A program made the position numbers and the translations under genes. This document shows, one piece after another, positions 1 to 9,700 of a stretch of DNA of 64,000 nt. Each line of letters starts with the position of its first letter. The stretch's first letter is position 1. Below the pieces are notes generated by a model. That model was not told where the DNA came from, searched no databases, and worked only from the letters and a program-made list of their open reading frames with translations. The stretch covers positions 26,539,710 to 26,603,709 of the forward strand of contig CM046340.1 of the NCBI GenBank assembly GCA_025403435.1, given 5' to 3'. The DNA is from Artocarpus heterophyllus. Taxonomy: Eukaryota > Streptophyta > Magnoliopsida > Rosales > Moraceae.

Positions 1-79
1 TATAACATGTCAAACTTGTGTTTTGGAAATTACTCTGATGAAAATTTTTAAAATTTTGTTGCGTACCGCGTTTCCAACA
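1..79 (+). repeat. 3' end of the 5' LTR of element A
   Basis: These 79 bp match the end of the complete LTR at 3497-5526 almost base for base and finish in TTTCCAACA. The CA end sits directly against the primer-binding site, which fixes the LTR boundary at 79. Confidence 0.93.
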
Positions 80-81
80 AT

Positions 82-93
82 TGGTATCAGAGC
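82..93 (+). other. Primer-binding site of element A
   Basis: TGGTATCAGAGC lies two bases after the LTR end. It is complementary to the 3' end of plant initiator tRNA-Met, the usual minus-strand primer of copia and many gypsy elements. Confidence 0.92.
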
Positions 94-1719
94 CAGGTTT
101 TTTACATAAATTTACAAGTTTGTAATCATGATATATGCATAAATTTTGTGATCTCTATCTCTCCTATGCTTGAATTGAATTTCATAGAGAGATGGCACTC
201 TAGGTTTCTATATAATATATGTGTTGTCATGGATTATGTGGTGAATGTTTATTAATTAATTATGGTTGATTAAATTGTTGTTTAATTATTTATTAATTAA
301 TTAATACCGGTTATGGTTTCTTAGAGGTTAGAATATATATCTAAGTTTTTCATGTAATTAGATGGCGAACTATCATCTCCGTCTAGGAATTGTTATTTAA
401 TTTTTAAATTTGTAAGAATTTTTTGTAATTAAATAATTATTCGGAGAAGACGGATCTAGAAGAATGATGATGGCGCCCCCAAGTATTTCCTGAGTCTCTA
501 ATTTTATGCTTTTGAATTGTTGAAAATAAAATTTATAAATTGCATTAAAGTTGTATTTTTTGGAATAATTTTTCTGCTCGGTCGGCATGCCGGACGTCAC
601 AGTTTGGCAGGCCTATGGTCACAGATCGGCAGGCTGGACGTGTGGTCCGGCAGGCTAACAATGGGGCAGAAATTGGGATGCTCTGCTGGCAGGCCGAACC
701 TTCATGACCTGCAGGCCGATCACCCAGATCAGCCAGCCGACCGAGAGCTACCAAGTGTCTAGAAAAGGTGCAATTTTTCTGGTGCAGTTTTAATTTTATT
801 TTTGAGACGATTTTGAGAAACATTAAATTTGGATATGACCGGAAATATGAAGTTTTTTTTTTTGTTTGATTCATAACGGGATTGAAGACTTGAAGATGGG
901 TATTGCATAAAGAAGGATACAGCTTGAGGATTCAAGGATGAAGAATCGATAAATGTCTCGATTATTCTCTTGTAATCTTTGTTTTTCTACTCTCTAGGGT
1001 GGAACCATAATATTACGGTTATTATTATTTTGCTTGTAGCTTTGCTTGATTGCTTTGCTTGTCTGCATTATAATATGATTTACTATGTATATTGATAACA
1101 TGTCATATAGGATAGGGAGTGCCGCTCATATTAAAATTGTTCATGCATAATTTTAAAATAAAACCTTGACTTCAAAAGATTGAGTGGGAGAAGGTTTTTG
1201 AAGAGAGGACCTAAGGCCTCCATCGTTGGTCCATAGGAAGAACATAGTGGTCCCAACCCTTAGGAATGGATTTCTATCATGTACCAGATTGGATCTCTAA
1301 AAGGATAAGGTATTTCAGTATGATTTATGGTTGCACACCCCTAGGTGGTGATTATAAATCATGGATAAAATATTGAAACGATGGTTATACACTCACGTTA
1401 ATTTTTATTATTAACCTCCCGTAGGAGCTCTATTAATAAAATTATTGGCCAAAGAAACGATTATTAGTATATGCTGGATCATACGGGTCTTGGATGGCAT
1501 ATATTAATCAGGAGGGGATACGTGTTCTTAATTGAATTTGGCATGACTCCCCAAGGAGCTTGTTGAATTCTAAGTTGGGAATTATCGTTGTAAGGTTGTG
1601 ATATTTTCAAGGTTTTGACACATAAACACATTTGTATGATTTTACATGATTGTGTTATCTTACTAAATTATTATATGTTTACTTATGTTTGGTATATGAT
1701 TCTTTATTGTAGATCGAAA
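94..1719 (+). other. Long 5' leader of element A with GC-rich motif cluster
   Basis: A leader of about 1.6 kb separates the primer-binding site from the gag ATG. Most of it is AT-rich, but 580-745 is GC-rich and holds about seven copies of GGCAGGCC-like motifs, often in the form CGGCAGGC(C/T)G. From about 1338 to 1563 there are three CCCCTAGG-like motifs (CCCCTAGGTGG, CTCCCGTAGGAG, CTCCCCAAGGAG). The same two motif groups occur in the leaders of D and E. No coding function is evident. Confidence 0.75.
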
Positions 1720-3496
1720 ATGTCTAAAAACGCTTTATCATCGATACTTGACAAAAACCAATTAACCAGTGAGAATTATAACGATTGAAAACAGAACCTG
1801 GACATCGTCCTATCCTTTGAGAAACTGAAATATGTACTGACAACCCCTTGTCCTCCCAAGCCTACGGGAGACTTAAGTAATGAGCAATTCCAAGCGTACG
1901 ATCACTGGAAAGATGCTAATGATCAGGCCCGCTGCTATATTATGACTAGCGTGAACAACGTCCGGCAGGCTCAACATCAGGATTATGAGACTGCGAAGCA
2001 GATCTTGGATAATCTTGAAGACATGTTTGGAGGCCAGGCCATAACAAAGCGGCAAGGGGCACTTTGGAAACTCTTAAACTGTAGATAGAGACCGGGTACA
2101 TCTGTAAAGGAGCACATGATGTTGGTCATGGGTTACCTCACTGAGGCTCAAACCAATAGAGCCGACATCGATGCTGAAACTCAAATGACTATGGTCTTTG
2201 AGACTCTGTCTAAGGAATTTATTCCGTTTAGAGCTACTTTTAATTTAAGCAATAGACGAGATATGACCTTGACAGAACTAATGAAACAGTTACAGGAGTT
2301 CAAACTGTTGATCAGGGAGTCTCCTGCTAGTGGGGAGGCAAACATGGTAGCTGCTTCTGGTTCCAATCCTAACTTTGGGAATGGAAAGAAGCAACGGGCC
2401 AAGAACTGGAAGTCTTCTATTCCTGCTGCTACGAAGAGCAAGAAGAAGAAGAAGAAGAACCCAAAGAAGCTTAAGTGCTTCTTCTGTGGTAAGGTCGGGC
2501 ATATAAAGAAGCATTGCAAGGACTTCCTTTCCAAGGGAGGTAGGTGTGATCTTCTATATTTAGAAACTTGTTTGGTTGAGGAATCCAGTGACATCTGGGT
2601 CATAGATTCCGGTGCAACTAATCATGTTTGTGTTTCTCTGCAGAGATTCAAAGAAACGAGAAGTCTACTACGTGAAGACTTAACGCTTCGGATGGGCGAT
2701 GGATCCTTCTTCTCAGCAGAAGCAGTGGGAGATGTCCATCTTTACTTTGATAATTATAGGAATTTAATTTTGCGAGATTGTTTTTATGTTCCTAAATTTA
2801 AAAGGAATTTAATTTCTGTATCTTCTTTATTTAAAGACTCCTACGTGGTATCTTTTAATGAAAAAGTGGTGATTCGTAAAAACAAATCTTTTATTAGTTC
2901 TGGATGGATGCAAAATAATCTATATTTTATCAAACCTCAGATGGACTTATTGCTTAATGCTGAGATAAATGATAATGACTTAAAAAGACTTAAAACTTCT
3001 CACTCTAATAAGACTTATCTTTGACATTTGCGCCTTGGCCATATTAACTTGAATAGGATTCAAAGGTTGGTAAGGGATGGACCTTTAAGTCACTTAAAGG
3101 TGGAATCTATACCGCAATGTGAATCTTGTTTGGAGGGTAAAATGACCAAAAGACCATACGGGTCTAAGGGCAATAGGGCCTAAGGGGTTCTAGAACTTGT
3201 GCATAGTGATGTTTGCGGACCGATGAACATCCGAGCACGAGGAGGGTATGAGTACTTTGTCTCTTTTATTGACGATTACTCAAGATATGGGTATGTGTAC
3301 CTGGTACACCACAAAAGCGAAACTTATGATAAGTTCAGAGAGTTTCGGGCTGAAGTGGAAAAGCAGTTAGGTAGACCCATAAAGGCACTTCGATCTGATC
3401 GAGGTAGGGAATACCTTTCTGATGAGTTCTTGGGACACTTGTTAGAGAATGAGATTTTATCCCATTTGACTGCATCGGGCACTCCACAGCAGAATG
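1720..3496 (+). pseudogene. Element A gag-protease-integrase remnant
   Basis: The reading frame opens with MSKNALSSILDKNQL at 1720. The longest open piece is 2116-3024 (302 codons). In order I see a gag domain, a lysine-rich run coded by AAG repeats (about 2432-2470), a CCHC zinc knuckle (CFFCGKVGHIKKHC, 2476-2517), a protease active site DSGA (2605-2616), a gag-pre-integrase HHCC region (about 3022-3140) and the start of the integrase core (HSDVCGP, FIDDYSR, ALRSDRGREYL) up to about 3495. In-frame stops interrupt it near 1786 (TGG to TGA), 2086 (CAG to TAG), 3022 (TGG to TGA) and 3181 (GAA to TAA). After PQQN the sequence jumps straight into the 3' LTR, so the rest of integrase, reverse transcriptase and RNase H are gone. 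Confidence 0.92.
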
Positions 3497-5526
3497 TGTT
3501 AGACATGTATGCCCTAAGGAGTAAAAATGTAACACGTTTTTTGAGACATTTTTATCAATAAAGAATTTATTCATTTATATATACCAAATCTTGTCCTCTT
3601 TACGTTCATATTTGTTGAATGTATGATAAGCAAACAGTAGTCTGAGACTATCAGTCTAAACCTTAAGAATTGGGCATATGATGGGATGATTATGCGGTAG
3701 ACACGATTCTTAAGGTGACGGTCTAAAACGTATGATCCGCAATCGAGGGAATAAAGTTGGACGCTTTATTCATGTAAAGATTGTTATATTGTCTATATCC
3801 CTTTTGAGAGATGGTTTGTCATGGCCATCGGAGTTGGACTCTGTGAATAGAAACATTGGCACGTTGTCATAGGTGACGATGTGTTGGATCGGGACATAAA
3901 GTGAATTGATTTGGATTAATAATTCTGTCTTGGCAAATCGATTCACTTTAGACAATCACTTGTATTGTATCTTAATCCTGAGATGAATAGTGGGCCTGTT
4001 ATCTCGACCTGTGTCTTTTGATGTACCAATGGGTGACTCCCACATCTCTATAGTGGTATGCATGCCGGGACATTGGAGGCATGACTCTTGATAGCGTAGA
4101 CTTATTGTTCATAGATATGGAATCCATAGCTCCTCTTTAGGAGTAATGATATCCTCTTATATGCGTTGTCCTGTAATTGGAAAACTGGAGCACTCAACCA
4201 TTTGGATACATAGGTGTAACCGAATGGTATACTATCTTTGGATGGTAAGTTTTCTAATGGTGAGACAATGGAACATAAGATAAAAATAATCGAGAAGGTA
4301 AGACAGAACTTGTCCTTAAGCCGATTATGGATAATCATATGGGGATACGATACACTATGATATGTCATGGAGACTTAGCTACACGAGCTTCGTAATTCTA
4401 TAAAGTTCGAGAGTGCAGCTCCAAGCTTTTAGTGGAGTAGTGTTGGAGTTGATAATTGTGAAATGTATATCTGGGATATTGGGTTTCATAATTATCATGA
4501 GCTTGAACTTTATAGGTCCATTTCGGTCTCCTTTGCTAGCTCACAAAATCCTGTAACGACACGGCGTGCTTTTTCAATAATTGGTGACTTATGTCGGATT
4601 TATCAGATTGGTTTAAAATTTGTAAGAATCAAATAATTCATGTCTGTTTATCGGTTGAATTAATTTTGTAAGAAATTAGTTCAAGATAAACTTGTTGAAT
4701 TATTACGATCAGATAATTCTTGTCACTTTATCGGTTGTTTTAATTTTGGACAAATTAGAACAAGATAAACTTGTAGAATTATTGTGAATTGATTTATTTT
4801 CTTAGAGATTATCTTGATAAAGTTTGTTTTGATCAGATAACTTCTCTATTGGGTTATTTGAATCAAAACTGAGACTTTATCCTTTAGAATCTCGGGTGGA
4901 AAATAAAAGATTCGCGGAGATTTTTTCTCGGGAGTTCGGCCTGCTGAATGACGTGGTCGGCCTGCCGAATGGGCCTGTTCGGCCTATCGATTAGGATGTT
5001 TGGCCTGTCGATCAGCGGGAGATAAGATTACACGTTTTCACGCGGATCTTATCAGATATTGATCCGAACTTGATTCTGTATCGAGTTTTTGAGACCTAAT
5101 CTGATAAGGACTGATCCCAGGACCAATGGCTATAAAAAGGGAGTGAGTCTCATGATTTACTTAGATCAATTGAGAGATTAAGAGTGATACTCTTCTAGTG
5201 AGCATCTGAAAAACTCCCTGAGAGCTTTTGTTCATAAATCATGAACACTAGCTTTGGGTTCTCTCTCTTGGTTGGAAGGAGAGTCACCGGTGGAAGAGCT
5301 GTACGTGTGACCCCACACTCACTCCGGTTGTGGATAGAGAATAGCAAAGAAGACCAGTTGGTTGAGGCTCTTCTGGAATGTTACTTCTCTTCACAGGTTG
5401 CGGAGGTTCTTCACACAAAGGTTAGTAAGATCTATCTAATTTATACATATAACATGTCAAACTTGTGTTTTGGAAATTACTCTGATGAAAATTTTTAAAA
5501 TTTCGTTGCGTACCGTGTTTCCAACA
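3497..5526 (+). repeat. 3' LTR of element A (2030 bp)
   Basis: Starts TGTTAGACATG and ends TTTCCAACA, the TG...CA ends of the family. By position of the TATA box, U3 is about 1.65 kb and R plus U5 about 0.37 kb. Near the start of U3 there are two inverted repeats: CCTTAAGAAT (3661) with ATTCTTAAGG (3706), and GAATAAAG (3749) with CTTTATTC (3764). A GC-rich patch with GGCCTGCCGA-type motifs sits at about 4937-5020, upstream of the TATA box. An antisense ORF (4102-4368, 88 codons) and a sense ORF (5241-5498, 85 codons) recur in other copies of this LTR. Confidence 0.94.
5131..5140 (+). promoter_or_regulatory. TATA box of the copia LTR promoter
   Basis: TATAAAAAGG stands about 395 bp before the LTR end and is kept at the equivalent place in most copies: 16920 in B, 21716 in the solo LTR, 50214 in D, and on the minus strand near 41060 and 55960. 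The solo LTR at 36500 has a decayed TATTAAAAGG. Transcription would be expected to begin about 30 bp downstream. Confidence 0.75.
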
Positions 5527-5925
5527 AATCTTCTAAAGACGTACCTTCTATCATACTATAAGAATATAGTCACTGCTTCAGGTGCAACTTACTAGTTGGA
5601 CCTTTTGTCATGCACAACTGCTTCAACTTCAACCATAACGTAGCGGCGATTTTCTCCTTCAAAACGTCTTGTAGAATTTGGTTCGACAAATTAAGATCAA
5701 TTTGAGATAGGGCCTTTCGATCCTTATGTTGTTTCTCCTTTATTGACATGTTAAGGCCATCTTATCAAACTCTAGTAGTGCATCATCCAAATCCATCTGC
5801 AGAAGCACAGCCTGGATCTTGACCTACCATGGCGAAAATTTGGTGTTGTGATCCAAAAGCGATATACCGTATTATATGGTTGCCATTCTCGAAATCAAAC
5901 TTAGTTTGAACCCGATCCCTCTACT
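5527..5925 (-). pseudogene. Remnant of a different copia gag (UBN2-type)
   Basis: Read on the minus strand, and shifting frame twice, the sequence gives pieces typical of copia gag: KIQAVLLQMDLDDALLEFDK, then SLSQ-like AL-SQIDLNLSNQILQDV, then AATLWLKLKQLCMTK and MIEGTSLEEH. These correspond to the conserved WKVKMQALL...LxDALxG...AxxxWxxLxxLYxxKSL...LYxxKM core of the Retrotran_gag/UBN2 family. It differs from the gag of elements A-E, so it is another copia family. The match stops exactly at the right end of element A, so A inserted into this gag; the rest should lie left of the window. Confidence 0.7.
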
Positions 5926-6487
5926 ACCATCATACCCTAAAAAATTTCCATAATTATAATTTCTTCACAATACATCGTATTGTGAACTTTTAGATTGGAC
6001 CAAACAGAATTTGAGTAACTGTATTCTAATACATTCCTGTATAAAAACTTATATCCTCTTGCCTTATTTAATATAAATTTTTTCAAACCTATCTCTTAAA
6101 TTTTTTCTATCTAATTTTGTCACTAATGTTTTTTTTTTTCAAATCTACTCTACTTAAATACTTTTTTTATAAACTACAAAAAATTAAGAAAATTCAATAA
6201 ACTTAAAAGAGCCATTTACATATTTAAAAAAAAAAAATCAACAAACTAAATTTGTACATGCGCAACACGTGCCCTTCAACCAATTGAGAAATTAGAACTT
6301 CTCAAGCTATTTATCTATAAAAAAAAAATAAAGGAAAAGATGGGAAAGTAGATCATGGCATTTAGGCAGGCCGTCCGTCATTTTCCAGAAAAGTGTCGGT
6401 GCTGTACGAAAGAAATCAGGATTTCCCAAAAAAAAAAAAAAAGAAAAAAAGAAAGAAAAAGGAAGGGGAACGTTGTCAGTATGTCGG
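5926..6487. other. AT-rich spacer upstream of the host gene
   Basis: This stretch is rich in A and T runs, such as the poly-A tracts near 6229 and 6430-6465, and has no credible ORF. It may hold distal promoter sequence of the downstream gene, but I recognise no element. Confidence 0.5.
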
Positions 6488-6761
6488 TTGTATTATATTA
6501 TATTATATTATAATGTTAGAATGAGGTCTCTAGGTGTATAGATCCTTGCTTTTTGTCTCGCAAGTCTTTCCCGCTTGGGGTATCAAATGCTCTCTCTCTC
6601 TCATTATTTATCGAGAAACGAAATGACCCAACTTCTGCCACTGTAGAACTAGGGATCCTGATTTTTCTTCCACACAGTTTGTGTTGTGGGTTTTTTTCTT
6701 CTCTTTTGGAAGAAGAAGATCTGAGAATAATTTTTTTGCAGAGAAAGAGAGAGAGAAAGAA
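6488..6761 (+). promoter_or_regulatory. Probable core promoter and 5' UTR of the O-fucosyltransferase-like gene
   Basis: A short repeat of TATTA units (about 6489-6512) offers TATA-like sequence. It is followed by a CT-rich stretch (CTCTCTCTCTC near 6591-6601) and an AGAGAGAGAG tract just before the ATG, both common in plant 5' UTRs. The transcription start cannot be fixed from sequence alone. Confidence 0.45.
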
Positions 6762-9700
6762 ATGGGTGTGGATTTGAGGCAAGTAGTGGCTGGAATTCTC
6801 ACTTTGACAATGTTTGTGATGCTTGGCCAAATGATTAAGAGAGATCATTTTGATTCTGCTCAAGTAAGACTTTCCACTCGTTTGCTTTTCAAATTTTCTT
6901 TGCCATCCACTTTCTCTTACATTTCTAGTGTTTTCTGTTCGATTAGATTATCTTTGGTATCGTTTTCTGGGTAGAACGAATTATTTGCGTTACTCTCTTT
7001 CTCACATTTGTTTTATGTAACTTTTGTTTGGTTAGACTTGTTTTATTTGTCAAGAATTCCACACCGACTCTTGTATAATTTTTTCTATGATGTTTAGTGG
7101 GATCACTTTCTTGTCCTCTGTTTGTTTCTCGGGATAGTAGAGAAGAAAAGAGAAGTGTGATTCATTGTAGTTGTTTGTTGAAATTGTATAAAATACTCTT
7201 GCCTAAGTTTGTTCTCAGGTATATTATTTTATCTATGATGTTTAATAGGATTTTGTTCTTATTCTCTGTTTGTTTTCTGAAAATTCAAGGAAAATAGGAG
7301 TAAAGTGTCTAATTTGTAAGAAAAAGAAATTGCTTCTTTTATGCTTTCCATTGAATCTAGAAGAAAGAGTTGGTGTGGAGTCCTTTCGGTGTTTGTGTAG
7401 ATTTCAGATTAAGCTTGCATTCTGGATAATGATGTTGATTGGTTCTTGTTTTCTTTCTTTACAATTTGCCCTGTACAGGAAACATTCCCCGGAGATCGGC
7501 ATGTTAATTTGGAGAATGCCAAGATCGCAAGGCAGGGCATAGTTACTATTCCGGAAAAGAGTGAGGGGCCTTGGAAAGGCGATGGTGAAGAACTGAAGGC
7601 ATGTTGGTCTAAGCCAGCTTTAGGTATATTCAATTAACATTTATGATAATAATTCGACTCTATTCAATGCATGCACAATTCTTTCAATGCTTCCATCTTA
7701 CTAAAAATTGTTGTGTCTGGTAGCAGATGATGTAGAGCAGACAAATGGGCTTGTCATTTTCTCGTTAACAAATGGTCCGGAATACCATGTTGCACAGGTA
7801 TCCAAATCATTTGGTTTAGTGGTTAGTTGGCTTTGTGCTGATGTGGTTGTGTGTAAATGTCTATGAGTCTATTTTTCAACTATCTGCTTGTTTGATGAAC
7901 TCACTTCTCCTTAGACTTTTCTCACTTGTTGTTCCAGGATTTATAGAGAGAACGATAATGGTTGGCTTTCAGTAGCCAACAGATTCTGTGTTCTTAATGA
8001 GGGCTGTACCATTATATTAGTTTTAGCATTCCTACCAGGCTACCACCTATTAGGGTATGACTGCATCCAATTACACACCAGCCTATTAGGGTGTACCTGC
8101 ATCCAAGTACACTACGAAGCGTTTATGCAAAACGAGTTCTAGTTAAGTAGTGATTGAAGGCTGGATAATAATAGCCAATCCTTCGCCTTGTCTCAAATTC
8201 AAGCCCGCTCTACAAAACATTCAATTTTCTGTACAAACTGAAATAGGCATGATGTTTTCATATATGGAAGCCTTTTGATACCGAGGAAGTCCCAATTGCT
8301 CTTATGGCCTCTTCAATTTACTTCATAACTAGGCAAAAAGTCACCTTTCAAAAGCCTCAATAGTTTGCAAGTGGTCTCGGTCATCAATGTTACTGCTCTC
8401 TATATTTTATTTGTTTGACTGAAAAAGGGAGTTTAAACTAGCTCAAATTGATTTTCAACTTGAAGTTAGAATCGGCAAATACTAGTCCACTGCAAAGGAA
8501 GACATTCTATCAATTACTAAACTAAATGTTTCGTTTACATCAAGCCTCTCTGAAAGTTGATATAGATACTTCAAAAGTATGGTCCCTGGTTTGGAGTTTG
8601 GAGTAGTTGACCAAGTTCTTTTTTTGGCAGAACTACTTTAAGAGTTTATCTTTTTGTACAACTGGTTTTGAGTCTTGCAGTCATTTAGTTATTAATATAT
8701 TTCCTCTCATGAAGGTCCCTTTTCCCATTTGTTCCCGAATTTTATCTTCTCTTTTTTTGATATTCTTCAGATTGCTGATGCAGTGGTCGTGGCAAGACAT
8801 CTAGGAGCAACTCTGGTAGTCCCTGACATTAGAGGAAGCAATCCAGGTGACCAGAGGTTTGTATTACGAAAAACTTGCAATTTTTATTACTTCTGGTTTA
8901 TACGAAAAGGAACCGGTTTTCTTTATCCTGTGCTGCTGTTGTTGTTAGCAAGGAAAACATATGAGCTATAAACTGAATCAACCATTATATTCCAATTAAT
9001 TTTTTAATTGGTTCTAAGAAGAGCATTTGACGGTTTCATTAATATCTTAATTTGCAGGAGTTTTGAAGAAATTTATGATGTTGAGAAGTTTGTGAAAAGC
9101 CTGGATGGCGTGGTCAGAGTGACTAAAGATCTTCCTGCTAAGTTATCGACGCGGAATCTTGCTGTTGTGAAGGTCCCTAATCGAGTTACAGAAGACTACA
9201 TTTTGGAACACATTGAACCAATTTACAGGAATAAGGGCACTGTTAGGCTGGCAACTTACTTTCCTTCTGTGAATATGAAAAAGACTGACAAAGAGAGTTC
9301 CAGTAATTCAGTTGCATGCTTAGCAATGTTTGGAACTTTAGAGTTGCAGCCCAAAATTCAAGAAATAGTTGACTCCATGGTTGATCGTCTAAGAACTTTG
9401 AGTCGGAAATCAGACGGTCAATTTGTTGCAGTGGACTTGAGGATTGAATTATTAAAACACAAGGGTTGCCAAGGAGATGGTCAATCTGGAACCAAAACTT
9501 GTTATAGTGCAGAAGAGATAGCTTCATTCTTGAAGAAGCTGGGATTTAATAAGGATACAACAGTTTATTTGACTGAATCAAAGTGGGATAGCAGTCTTGA
9601 CTCTCTGAAGGATGTCTTCCCTAAAACTTATACTAAGGTGAGATTTCTCATACTAATTTAATTTTAACTTTTGTTTTTTTAAGGACTTTGTTTGTTGTGT

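Larger units (their letters stand above)
1..5526 (+). mobile_element. Copia element A, internally deleted, 5' end outside window
   Basis: This is an LTR retrotransposon of the Ty1/copia order of domains. Visible in order are the last 79 bp of the 5' LTR, a primer-binding site, a 1.6 kb leader, gag, protease, part of integrase, then a full 2030 bp 3' LTR. The end of integrase and all of reverse transcriptase, RNase H and the polypurine tract are missing, so it cannot move on its own. The right flank (AATCT...) lies inside an older copia gag remnant on the other strand. The left flank and left target duplication are outside the window. Confidence 0.93.

Noticed and set aside
2181..2603. Antisense ORF of 137-140 codons opposite gag, also seen at 52808-53221 and 60677-61090
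   Set aside because: It mirrors the sense gag codons (the lysine AAG run reads as a phenylalanine/leucine run on the other strand) and is kept open by sense constraint and common descent. No independent sign of coding.
3199..3561. Integrase ORF running into the LTR as a novel fusion protein
   Set aside because: The frame continues for about 20 codons into U3 only because of the deletion in element A. Upstream stops in the same frame mean no polyprotein would reach it.
7446..7637. 63-codon ORF starting in intron 1 and covering exon 2
   Set aside because: It shares exon 2's frame but begins in the intron; the GT-AG phase-consistent model from the 6762 ATG accounts for this exon better.
9008..9661. 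217-codon ORF as a stand-alone gene
   Set aside because: It is exon 5 of the O-fucosyltransferase-like gene, with intron sequence read through at both ends.
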